Assembly (NCBI GenBank): GCA_963713545.1
Contig: CAVQME010000008.1
Location: 62,001 to 126,000, forward strand
Source: CAVPLM01 sp963713545
Lineage (GTDB): Bacteria > Actinomycetota > Thermoleophilia > RBG-16-64-13
DNA length: 64,000 nt
Direction of reading: 5' to 3'
Within the stretch, counting starts at the first letter, position 1; every line of letters begins with the position of its first letter. A program made the translations under genes and the position numbers. The notes under the pieces are model-generated. The model did not search any database, was not told the DNA's origin, and saw only the letters and a program-made list of their open reading frames with translations. This document shows positions 24,993-32,560 of this stretch, one piece after another.

Positions 24993-26627
24993 ATGTTGAT
25001 CACCGACGTACTCATGCGCAACGCAAGCCTCTACGGAGACGAGGTCTGTCTCATCGAGGTCAACCCCGCCCTGGAAGAGAGGCGGGAGATCACGTGGCGT
25101 GAATACGAGCTCATGGAGACCAACCCTCACGAGCATTCCCGCAGAGAGATGACCTGGCGCCAGTTCGACGACGCCGCCAATCGGTTCGCGAACCTGCTGA
25201 TCAGCCAGGGCATCGGCAAAGGCGACAAGGTCGCCATCCTCATCATGAACTGTCTCGAATGGCTGCCCATCTACTTCGGCATCCTCAAGGCCGGCGCAGT
25301 CGCGGTGCCGATGAACTACCGGTATACAGCCGAAGAGATCGAGTACGGTCTCAAGCTGTCGGAGGCCCGTGCGTTCGCGTTCGGGCCGGAGTTCATCGGT
25401 CGCATCGAGGCGATCATCGACCGCATCCCCAAGGTCGACCCTCGGTTCTTTGTCGGCACCGACTGCCCCAGCTTCGCCGATAGCTACGCCGAGCTCGCCG
25501 CCGAATGCTCCAGCGAGACCCCGCAGGTCGAGGTTTCGGAGGAGGACGACGCCGCCCTGTATTTCTCCTCCGGCACCACCGGTTTCCCGAAGGCGATCCT
25601 GCACGATCACCGCAGCATCATGTCCGCGTGCGTCACCGAGCAAGAACATCACGGACAGGACCGCGACGACAACTTCATGTGCATCGCCCCCCTCTACCAC
25701 ACGGGCGGGAAGATGCATTGGTTCGGCAGCCTTCTGGCCGGGAGCAAGGGCGTCCTCTTGCGCGGGACGAAGCCGGAGTGGATCCTGAAGACCATCTCCG
25801 ACGAGAAAGTCACGATCGTTTGGCTCCTCGTCCCCTGGGCCCAAGATATCCTCCTCGCCATCGATAGCGGGGACGTGAGACTCGCTGATTACGAGCTCGG
25901 ACAGTGGCGGCTCATGCACATTGGGGCTCAGCCCGTCCCCCCGAGTCTGGTCCATCGCTGGCAACAGCACTTTCCCGGCCAACTTTACGACACCGACTAT
26001 GGCCTCACGGAGTCGGTCGGTCCAGGTTGCGTCCACCTGGGGATCGAGAACATCCGCAAGGTGGGGGCCATCGGGAAGGCGGGCTTCGGGTGGGAGGTCG
26101 TGATCGTCGACGACTCCGCCGCCCCGGTCCGACAGGGAGAGGTCGGGGAACTGGCCGTCAGGGGCCCGGGCGTAATGAAGGGCTACTACAACGACCCCGA
26201 GGCTACTGCCGCAGTGATGAAGGACGGCTGGCTCCTCACCGGCGACATGGCCCGCGTGGACGAAGAGGGCTTCATATACCTGGTGGATCGCAAGAAGGAC
26301 GTGATCATCAGCGGCGGGGAGAACATCTACCCGGTGCAGGTGGAGGACTTCCTCCATCGACATGACGCGATCAAGGATGTCGCGGTCATCGGCCTGCCGG
26401 ACGAGCGGCTGGGCGAGATCGCCGCGGCGATCATCCAACTCAAGCGTGGACACGATTGCACGGAAGAGGAGCTTGTGGAGTTCTGCACCTCCCTACCGAG
26501 GTACAAGCGTCCCCGCAAGATCATCTTCGATAAGGTCCCCCGCAATGCCACGGGCAAGATCGACAAGCCGGCGCTGCGCAAGAAGTACCACGTGGACAGC
26601 ATCGTGGAAGCACAGACGCAGCACTGA
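24993..26627 (+). CDS. AMP-forming acyl-CoA synthetase
   Basis: 544 residues from the ATG at 24993 (GGGAG upstream; ATG 24945 would add 16). ANL superfamily: P-loop YFSSGTTGFPKAILHDH, A5 motif 'YDTDYGLTESVG', A7-A8 'GDMARVDEEGFIYLVDRKKD' and VIISGGENIYPVQVED, and catalytic lysine in PRNATGKIDKPALR. It activates a carboxylic acid as acyl-AMP, then acyl-CoA; an aliphatic or aromatic acid cannot be told apart. It ends 72 bases before the selenium-cluster leader. Confidence 0.92.
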   Translation: MLITDVLMRNASLYGDEVCLIEVNPALEERREITWREYELMETNPHEHSRREMTWRQFDDAANRFANLLISQGIGKGDKVAILIMNCLEWLPIYFGILKAGAVAVPMNYRYTAEEIEYGLKLSEARAFAFGPEFIGRIEAIIDRIPKVDPRFFVGTDCPSFADSYAELAAECSSETPQVEVSEEDDAALYFSSGTTGFPKAILHDHRSIMSACVTEQEHHGQDRDDNFMCIAPLYHTGGKMHWFGSLLAGSKGVLLRGTKPEWILKTISDEKVTIVWLLVPWAQDILLAIDSGDVRLADYELGQWRLMHIGAQPVPPSLVHRWQQHFPGQLYDTDYGLTESVGPGCVHLGIENIRKVGAIGKAGFGWEVVIVDDSAAPVRQGEVGELAVRGPGVMKGYYNDPEATAAVMKDGWLLTGDMARVDEEGFIYLVDRKKDVIISGGENIYPVQVEDFLHRHDAIKDVAVIGLPDERLGEIAAAIIQLKRGHDCTEEELVEFCTSLPRYKRPRKIIFDKVPRNATGKIDKPALRKKYHVDSIVEAQTQH

Positions 26628-26686
26628 GCTCCGAGCCCTCGCGTTGCCTCAGGCCCCGCCACGCGTTACAGTAACCCGCATGAGAG

Positions 26687-26837
26687 GAGGTGACACAGCA
26701 TGATCGCGAAGATGAAGACCTGACCGACCGCCACCACGTGCACGGGTTGCACAAGGCCATCGATCAGTGACCATCGTCCAGTGACGACAAGTGCCGTCGC
26801 CGGCGAGCACGCTGTGGCCCCCTCGGTGAGCGGATAG
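26687..26837 (+). promoter_or_regulatory. leader with perfect ribosome site, UGA mini-ORF and SECIS-like hairpin
   Basis: The best ribosome site in the window, AGGAGGTGA, precedes an ATG at 26700 that opens a seven-codon frame (MIAKMKT) ending in TGA at 26721-26723. Directly downstream is a hairpin with stem GTGCA/TGCAC (26738-26742 and 26748-26752) and loop CGGGT. It is supported below by GCC/GGC and by 26721-26727 pairing with 26760-26766 (one mismatch). A GGU loop about 14 bases past UGA resembles the bacterial selenocysteine-insertion element. Reading through the TGA gives 45 codons to the TAG at 26835-26837. It could be a tiny selenoprotein, a UGA-based attenuator, or chance. The next gene starts at 26925. 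Confidence 0.4.
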
Positions 26838-26924
26838 GACTGGCTCCAACCGACTTTCTTCTTCCTAGAGGCGGCCCCAGCGGGGCTATCGACCCGGCGG
26901 CGACCGACCGACCAGGAGGAGACA

Positions 26925-28208
26925 GTGAGCCAACCGACCACAGACTACCGTCCCATGTGGGAAGCCCTGGGACTGGATCTGCCAGGGCACGACGCCCTGC
27001 TTTCCGCTATCCCCGTCCTGTACCAAGATGCCTATCTTAGCCAGACCGATCGCCCGGAGGGCATGGGCTACTTCGACTTCGTCATGAGCGAGATCCACGG
27101 TCTCCGTATCAAGGAGCTGGTGGACCACAAGGCCGCGGGCGGCACCGTCATCGGCACGTTCTGCCTGTACGTGCCGGAGGAGATCATCCGGGCCTTGGGC
27201 GGACAGTGCGTGGGACTATGTGCGGGGGCAGAATGGGCTTACAACGAGGTAGAGCGCCTCCTGCCGCAGAACACCTGCGCCCTCATAAAGTCCTTCATGG
27301 GGTTCAAGCTGGGCAAGGTGTGCCCGTACGCAGAGGTCTGCGACCTCGTCATCGGCGAGACCACCTGCGACGGGAAGAAGAAGGCCTACGAGTTTCTAGC
27401 CGAAATGGCCCCGCTCCATGTGATGGAGTTGCCGCAGATGAAGCGCCCGGAAGACCGCGCGTTCTGGCGAGGAGAGATCGAGCGGCTCGTCGCCAAGCTG
27501 GAAGAGGTGAGCGGTCGAAAGCTCACGGCGGAGAACCTGGCTGCCGCGATCAAGGAAGTGAACGACAAGCGCCGGGCCCTGCAGCGCCTGAACGCGGCCC
27601 GCAAAGCCTCGCCCGTGCCTATTTCCGGCAAAGACGCCCTGCTGGCCGTGCAGGTGGCCTTTTATGACGACGTACCACGGTTCACCACCATGGTGAACAA
27701 GATCGCCGACGAGCTCGAAGCTCGGGTGGCATCAGGAGTAGGCGCCGCTCCGAAGGACGCGGCGCGGCTGCTGGTCACCGGCACCCCCATGGCCATCCCC
27801 AATTGGAAGGTGCACGATGTGATCGAGAAGACCGGCGCCGTGGTGGTCATGGAGGAACTCTGCACCGGTTCCCGCTACTATTCGAAGCTGGTGGATGAGA
27901 CCGCGAGCGATCTATCAGGGATGATCGACGCCATCACCGACAAGTATCTCGATATCAACTGTGCCTGCTTCACTCCCAACTCGGGGAGGATCGAGGATGT
28001 GATCCGCCTGGCTCAAGAGTACAAGGTGGACGGCATCGTCCAATACGATCTGCAGTTCTGCACCCCCTACCAGATGGAGGCGACGTCTGTGGACCGGGCG
28101 GCAAAAGCGGCCGGGATCCCGGTCCTCCGCATCGACACCGACTATTCTATGGGAGACGTCGGCCAGCTCTCCACCCGGGTGGAGGCCTTCCTGGAAATGA
28201 TCGAATGA
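26925..28208 (+). CDS. double-cubane-cluster anaerobic reductase (2-hydroxyacyl-CoA dehydratase family, YjiM-like)
   Basis: 427 residues from GTG 26925, AGGAGG 5 bases upstream. Family pattern: 'GTFCLYVPEEIIRALGGQCVGLC', 'LPQNTCALIKSFMGFKLGKVCPYAEVCD', 'VIGETTCDGKKKAYE', and C-terminal 'CACFTPNSGRIEDVIRLAQ' and 'GIVQYDLQFCTPYQ'. These cysteines are those expected to hold the [4Fe-4S]-based double-cubane cluster. Such proteins are low-potential reductases in anaerobes that need an ATP-driven activator, which is not in this window. The following genes are selenium-related, and homologues often sit in such clusters. Confidence 0.88.
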   Translation: MSQPTTDYRPMWEALGLDLPGHDALLSAIPVLYQDAYLSQTDRPEGMGYFDFVMSEIHGLRIKELVDHKAAGGTVIGTFCLYVPEEIIRALGGQCVGLCAGAEWAYNEVERLLPQNTCALIKSFMGFKLGKVCPYAEVCDLVIGETTCDGKKKAYEFLAEMAPLHVMELPQMKRPEDRAFWRGEIERLVAKLEEVSGRKLTAENLAAAIKEVNDKRRALQRLNAARKASPVPISGKDALLAVQVAFYDDVPRFTTMVNKIADELEARVASGVGAAPKDAARLLVTGTPMAIPNWKVHDVIEKTGAVVVMEELCTGSRYYSKLVDETASDLSGMIDAITDKYLDINCACFTPNSGRIEDVIRLAQEYKVDGIVQYDLQFCTPYQMEATSVDRAAKAAGIPVLRIDTDYSMGDVGQLSTRVEAFLEMIE

Positions 28209-28270
28209 GACGCACACTCCGACCGTGAAGCGAGCTGACCGATGATATCGTCCCGGCACTCTGAGCACTA

Positions 28271-29548
28271 ATGCCCAGTCGTCTCGTCTACCTCGACAAC
28301 GCGGCCACCAGCTGGCCGAAGCCGCCGGCGGTGATGGCCGCCATGAGTCGGCTGCTCGGAGAGGCCGGCGCCAACCCGGGACGTTCCGGTCATCGTCTCT
28401 CGGTTGAAGCCGCCCGCGCGGTCTTCAACGCCAGGGAGGCGGTCGCAGGACTGCTGGGAGTGCCGGACCCCTTGCGCGTCATCTTCTGCGCAAACGCCAC
28501 CCAAGCTCTGAACCTGGCCATCCTTGGCCTTCTCGGCCCTGGCCAGCACGTGGTGACCACGAGCATGGAGCACAACTCCGTCATGAGGCCCCTGCGAGCT
28601 CTTGAGCAAGAAGGCGCTCGACTGACCGTGGTGGAGTGCTCTCCGGAAGGAGTCCTGGATCCCGCCGCAGTGGAACACGCCTTGCGGCCGGAGACGGCGC
28701 TGATCGTCGTGAACCACGCTTCCAACGTCGTGGGCACTCTTCTGCCCGTCAAGGAGGTGGCCTCCATCGCCCGCGCTCGGGGAGTGCTCCTGCTCGTCGA
28801 CGGCGCCCAGTCGGTCGGGGCTCAGCCCATGACCATGGATGAGCTCGGCGCCGATCTCCTCGCCTTCACCGGGCACAAAGCCTTGTACGGCCCGAGCGGC
28901 ACCGGCGGTCTCGTGATCGGGGAAAGGGTAGACATCAGTCAAATGCGCCCACTCATGCGGGGTGGGACGGGCAGCAACTCCGAATCGGAGGCCCAACCCG
29001 AGTTCCTGCCCGACAAGTTCGAGAGCGGGACTCTCAACGTCGTGGGACTGGCCGGACTGGAGGCGGGAGTGCGCTGGCTGATCGAGCAGGGGATCGAGGA
29101 CCTCCGCAGCCGGGAGCGCGAGCTCACTGCCCGGCTCATCGAGGGCCTGCGCGAGATCCCGGGAGTGAAGGTCAGGGGGACGCTCGACGCCTCCCGACAG
29201 CTGCCGGTGGTGTCCTTCACCATCGAGGGAATGGATCCGGGGGAGATCGGCCTTCGCCTGGACGAGGAGTCCGGCATCGCCGCCCGGGTGGGGCTCCACT
29301 GCAGTCCTGCCACCCACAGGACCATCGGCACCTTCCCCTCCGGGACGGTGAGGTTCTCTCTCAGCGCGTTCACCACTGTGGACGACATCGACTATGCCCT
29401 TAAGGCGGTGGGCAGCCTGGCTTCCGAGGCGCGAGCCGGTAGCCTGCGTGCGGGCGGCGGGGACGCAGGCGGCGGACCAGCCGCCGAGCGACCTGGCGGA
29501 CCGGCCACCGAGCGATCCGACGGACCGGTGGCGGACGGTGTTGCGTGA
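28271..29548 (+). CDS. CsdB-like cysteine desulfurase / selenocysteine lyase (aminotransferase class V)
   Basis: 425 residues. Fold-type I PLP enzyme: LVYLDNAATSWPKP, 'EHNSVMRPL', 'VDGAQSVGAQPM', PLP lysine K203 in AFTGHKALYGPSG, and C344 in RVGLHCSPATHRTIGT, the loop cysteine of the SufS/CsdB group. A 40-residue Gly/Pro-rich tail is unusual. It would release S or Se from (seleno)cysteine. It overlaps DUF3343 (GTGA) and lies upstream of YedF, which argues for delivering selenium. Confidence 0.88.
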   Translation: MPSRLVYLDNAATSWPKPPAVMAAMSRLLGEAGANPGRSGHRLSVEAARAVFNAREAVAGLLGVPDPLRVIFCANATQALNLAILGLLGPGQHVVTTSMEHNSVMRPLRALEQEGARLTVVECSPEGVLDPAAVEHALRPETALIVVNHASNVVGTLLPVKEVASIARARGVLLLVDGAQSVGAQPMTMDELGADLLAFTGHKALYGPSGTGGLVIGERVDISQMRPLMRGGTGSNSESEAQPEFLPDKFESGTLNVVGLAGLEAGVRWLIEQGIEDLRSRERELTARLIEGLREIPGVKVRGTLDASRQLPVVSFTIEGMDPGEIGLRLDEESGIAARVGLHCSPATHRTIGTFPSGTVRFSLSAFTTVDDIDYALKAVGSLASEARAGSLRAGGGDAGGGPAAERPGGPATERSDGPVADGVA

Positions 29549-29829
29549 GCCCCACAGCTCCTACCCACAGGCTCTTCCTCGTGCCTTCAGCCTCTCATGC
29601 GATGAAAGGGGAGGCCGCGCTGACGCGGGCCGGCGTGCCGTGCACGCTCATCCCGGTACCGCGGACGTTGAGCTCCGAGTGCGGCGTCTGCCTGCGGGTG
29701 GTCTTCGAGGACCGCGAGCGAGCCGGACAGGCACTCGCGGCCGCCGGACTGGAGATATCCGCGATTCACGACCTTGACATGACTCGGCCCAGGAAGGAGG
29801 CGGCAGGTGGACCATCACCCGGCCAATAG
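29545..29829 (+). CDS. DUF3343 protein, putative Se/S carrier
   Basis: 94 residues from GTG 29545, overlapping the lyase stop. DUF3343 pattern: 'RLFLVPSASHAMKGEAALTRAG' then 'IPVPRTLSSECGVCLRVVFED'. Two cysteines, C48 and C51, form CGVC, where many relatives have a single CG. The family is tied to selenium metabolism by gene neighbourhood and is proposed as a carrier. It overlaps YedF by 23 bases. Confidence 0.82.
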   Translation: MSPTAPTHRLFLVPSASHAMKGEAALTRAGVPCTLIPVPRTLSSECGVCLRVVFEDRERAGQALAAAGLEISAIHDLDMTRPRKEAAGGPSPGQ

Positions 29830-30208
29830 CGCACTTCATGCCCACCGCGAAGGTGAGGGAGCACCCGAGCCTGGACCCATTGTCTTAGCCATCTCCGGTG
29901 ACGTGATGGGACTGGGCGACGAGGAACTCGGGCGAGTGCTGCTCCGAAATCATCTGCATGCGCTGAGCGAGGTCACTCCCCAGCCTGACGTGCTTATCTT
30001 CTTCAATAGCGGCGTTCTATTGGCCGTCGAGGACTCCCCTGCCCTCGACGATCTCGCGGCCCTCGTCGCCCGGGGAGTGAAGATCCTTCTGTGCGGCACG
30101 TGCCTCGGCCACTTCGACCTCAAGGAGAAGGTAGCCGTGGGAGAGATCTCCAACATGTACACGATCACGGAGACGATGCTCCGCGCGGGCAAAGTGATCA
30201 ACATCTAG
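29807..30208 (+). CDS. yedF: YedF-type selenium-metabolism protein (DsrE-like domain only)
   Basis: 133 residues from GTG 29807. The C-terminal DsrE-like domain of YedF is complete: 'VLAISGDVMGLGDEELGRVLL', 'VLIFFNSGVLLAVEDSPALDDL', and GVKILLCGTCLGHFDLKEK followed by VAVGEISNMYTITETML. The N-terminal TusA/SirA-like domain present in typical clostridial YedF is absent; the start here is a ~25-residue polar stretch. It probably works with the adjacent DUF3343 protein and lyase in handling reactive selenium. Confidence 0.85.
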   Translation: MDHHPANSALHAHREGEGAPEPGPIVLAISGDVMGLGDEELGRVLLRNHLHALSEVTPQPDVLIFFNSGVLLAVEDSPALDDLAALVARGVKILLCGTCLGHFDLKEKVAVGEISNMYTITETMLRAGKVINI

Positions 30209-30213
30209 CAGCC

Positions 30214-30564
30214 TCACTCGGGCTGCAGCAACCCGATGGGGATGCCGTCCGGATCGGCGAACATCGCCCAGAAACCGACTCCGGGGATCGCCGTCCTTGG
30301 CGCGATCAGGGTGCCTCCCAGGACCACAGCCCTCGTCAGGGTCGACTCGATATCCTGAACGTGGAAGTAGCTGTTGAGGGCGCAGGCCGGAACCGATTCA
30401 GGCTTCGCCATCATGGCCCCACCCGGGGTGTCGCCGGTCTTTATCAGCGGATAGCCCGGGAACGAGTCCTGATCGAACTCCCAGTCGAACACCTTCGAGT
30501 AGAAGTCGATCGCCTTTGGTACATCGCTTACCATCAGTTCCCAGTGAAAGAGCCGATTTGCCAT
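30214..30564 (-). CDS. VOC (glyoxalase/bleomycin-resistance fold) family protein
   Basis: 116 residues from the ATG at 30564, set by GGAGG 8 bases upstream; the longer frame to 30954 is rejected. VOC pattern: FHWELMVSDVPKAIDFYSKV FDW in two pieces, 'GGAMMAKPE', 'NSYFHVQDIESTLTRAVVLGG' and the terminal 'GFWAMFADPDGIPIGLLQP'. Possible metal ligands are H7, E9 and E116-type positions. Substrate unknown. Convergent with yedF, only 5 bases apart. Confidence 0.85.
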   Translation of the reverse strand: MANRLFHWELMVSDVPKAIDFYSKVFDWEFDQDSFPGYPLIKTGDTPGGAMMAKPESVPACALNSYFHVQDIESTLTRAVVLGGTLIAPRTAIPGVGFWAMFADPDGIPIGLLQPE

Positions 30565-30638
30565 CTCCCAAGCCTCCTCAGTCAGTATCGGTGTCGGCCT
30601 ATCCGGTGTCCGCGCCGGTGAATCCGGCGCCGCAGGGA

Positions 30639-31130
30639 CTACCCGTCCTTGGCGAGTCTCGCCAGGATCTCCTCGTTGATCTTCTCGATCCGCAGTATCT
30701 GCTCGGCTTGGTTCTCGAGCTGCTTCAAGATCTGCTCCGTGTCCGCGAAAGACTTCTGATTGACGAGATAGTCGTTTTCCGCCCGGGCCTCCGAGTGCCT
30801 GCCCTGCAAGTTCTGCCCTACCATGAGAAGCGGCATCAACATGATCTGGATGACGTTGCTTATGAGCAGGTAGGCAACGAAGGCGGGAAAAGGATCGAAG
30901 GCATGCAGGTGCAACGCGCTCACCTTGCTCGCGAGGATGTTGTACCCACACCACACGACCGTCCAGCCGGCTATGATGAAGAAGAAGCCCATCGTGCCGA
31001 TGTGATCGGTTATGGCGATGGCCACCCGATCGAGAGCGGAAAAGTTCTCCGTCACCGCTTGATTGGCGGGCACTCCTTGCTTCGCCGCCTCAATAGCAGC
31101 CTGGTGGGCCTTTCGCCGTGATCCGATCAC
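30639..31130 (-). CDS. DUF1003 membrane protein
   Basis: 163 residues from GTG 31130, set by GGAGG 5 bases upstream; the frame extends 19 codons further without support. DUF1003 pattern: 'NFSALDRVAIAITDHIGTMGFFFIIAGWTVVW', then AFDPFPAFVAYLLISNVIQI and MLMPLLMVGQN (two membrane hairpin helices), and a C-terminal coiled coil with 'ILRIEKINEEILARL'. Conserved in many bacteria; function unknown. It may share a transcript with the VOC gene 74 bases downstream. Confidence 0.85.
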   Translation of the reverse strand: MIGSRRKAHQAAIEAAKQGVPANQAVTENFSALDRVAIAITDHIGTMGFFFIIAGWTVVWCGYNILASKVSALHLHAFDPFPAFVAYLLISNVIQIMLMPLLMVGQNLQGRHSEARAENDYLVNQKSFADTEQILKQLENQAEQILRIEKINEEILARLAKDG

Positions 31131-31266
31131 GTGTGCCTCCTCTCCTACAGTCTTGGAATCTCGTGCGGGGCGCGCGAGAAGGCGCAACTCCGCAAACTAA
31201 GTACCCTTATCAAGGCTTGACCACGTCTTTTCCGCCAAGGCGGCGCCGAACGCCGCGCGGACTACT

Positions 31267-31360
31267 CTATCCCCAGACGTTCGTGCCGCAGTTGACGGAG
31301 ATGGCCTGTCCGGTGATGGCGCTCGACCCGCTCCAATCGGCCGATGCTAAGATGGGCTTC
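31267..31360 (-). pseudogene. C-terminal remnant of a short-chain dehydrogenase
   Basis: The last ~30 codons of a minus-strand frame read PILASADWSGSSAITGQAIS then VNCGTNVWG and stop. This is the hallmark C-terminus of SDR enzymes (FLAS..SS.ITGQ...V.GG). No SDR core (TGxxxGxG, YxxxK) is found upstream on this strand, only unrelated Arg-rich sequence. It looks like the relic of a deleted gene. Confidence 0.6.
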
Positions 31361-31380
31361 GTCCCAGGGGGACGGAACGA

Positions 31381-31488
31381 ATGAAGGCGATCGCTTTTGG
31401 TGGCGGCGCGAGACCACGCCGCGCCCGACCAGCCGGTTACTCTCCCGCTCCCCGCCCTCATGCGAGAGAGGCAGGTACGTCTAGGTGA
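31381..31488 (+). CDS. possible 35-codon leader ORF
   Basis: ATG at 31381 follows GGGGGACGG by 5 bases; the frame is 35 codons (begins MKAIAFGGGARPRRARPAGY) and ends by overlapping the dehydrogenase start (GTGA). The Arg/Pro-rich content is not protein-like beyond the first nine residues. It may serve only for translational coupling, or be chance. A TAAGAT word lies ~27 bases upstream of the ATG. Confidence 0.3.
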   Translation: MKAIAFGGGARPRRARPAGYSPAPRPHAREAGTSR

Positions 31489-32498
31489 AAGCGCTGGTCC
31501 TTGCGCCCTTCCACGAGGACGCCCTTGCACAACTGGCCCGACATGGGGAGGTGGTCTACGAGCCCTGGCTCGAGACCGGGCGACTCGCGGACCCTGTGGA
31601 GTTGGGCGAGCGCCTGGGGCAGGATGGCTTCGACGTCCTGATCATCGAGGCCGACTTTGTCTTTGAAGAGACCTTCGAGGCCGCTCCCGACCTGCGCTTC
31701 GTTGGCGCCTGTCGCGGCGAAATCGGCGAGCACGTGGACCTCGATGCGGCGCTGGATCGGGGGGTGACGGTCGTGAACACGCCGGGTCGCAACGCCGTGG
31801 CCGTGGCAGAGCTGGCGATCGCCCTGATGCTGGGACTGGCCCGTCGCGTATGCACGGTGCACACCGTGATCAGACACGGAGAGTGGGTGAGCGCTGTAGA
31901 CAACCTGACTGCCTGGCGAGGTATCGAGCTCTCCGACAAGACCGCGGGCCTGGTCGGTTACGGTGCCATCGGCCGCGAAGTGGCGAAGCGGTTGGCTGCC
32001 TTTGAGATGGACGTGATCGCCTACGACCCGCTCCTGGCGGATGAAAAGGGGAGCGAGGGCGACAGGGCTCGGTGCGCCGCGAACAAGCGCGAGGCGGGCG
32101 TCTCGTTCGTGGGGCTGGAGGAGCTGCTGTCCCGCTCCGATTTCGTGTCGGTCCATGCCGCTCTCACCCCGGAGACGCTGGGACTGCTGGGGACCCGCGA
32201 GTTGTCCCTCATGAAGCCGTCCGCCTATCTGATTAACACGGCCCGAGCGGCCATCGTGGACGAGGGCGCGCTCCAGGAGGCCCTCCGCGCGGGCCGGATC
32301 GCGGGAGCCGGGCTCGACGTGTTCACGGTCGAGCCCTTGCCGCCGGATTCCCCGTGGTTGACCCTCGACAACGTGCTCCTGACTCCCCACATGGGCGGCG
32401 CCACCGGCGACGTCGTGCGCCGCCATTCCGAGATGATCCTGAGCGACCTGCGGCGCTGGCTGCGGGGTGAACGACCCGTCCACCTCGTTACGGGCTGA
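31485..32498 (+). CDS. D-isomer-specific 2-hydroxyacid dehydrogenase
   Basis: 337 residues from GTG 31485. NAD-binding loop VGYGAIGREVAKRL (G158, G160, G163). Catalytic residues R254 (LINTARAAIVDE), E283 (DVFTVEPLPPDSP) and H302 (LLTPHMGGAT). It oxidises or reduces a 2-hydroxy acid such as glycerate, glyoxylate/hydroxypyruvate or a sugar acid. First clear gene of an operon with an FGGY kinase and a class II aldolase, which points to sugar or sugar-acid breakdown rather than serine synthesis. Confidence 0.92.
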   Translation: MKALVLAPFHEDALAQLARHGEVVYEPWLETGRLADPVELGERLGQDGFDVLIIEADFVFEETFEAAPDLRFVGACRGEIGEHVDLDAALDRGVTVVNTPGRNAVAVAELAIALMLGLARRVCTVHTVIRHGEWVSAVDNLTAWRGIELSDKTAGLVGYGAIGREVAKRLAAFEMDVIAYDPLLADEKGSEGDRARCAANKREAGVSFVGLEELLSRSDFVSVHAALTPETLGLLGTRELSLMKPSAYLINTARAAIVDEGALQEALRAGRIAGAGLDVFTVEPLPPDSPWLTLDNVLLTPHMGGATGDVVRRHSEMILSDLRRWLRGERPVHLVTG

Positions 32499-32560
32499 GC
32501 GGGAACGACCGGGACCAGGCGATGGCGGCGGTAGACCGGCGGGAAATGGGCAGAGAGCAT

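Noticed and set aside
30565..30954. N-terminal extension of the VOC protein
   Set aside because: It overlaps the DUF1003 gene in another frame, and a good ribosome site precedes the ATG at 30564.
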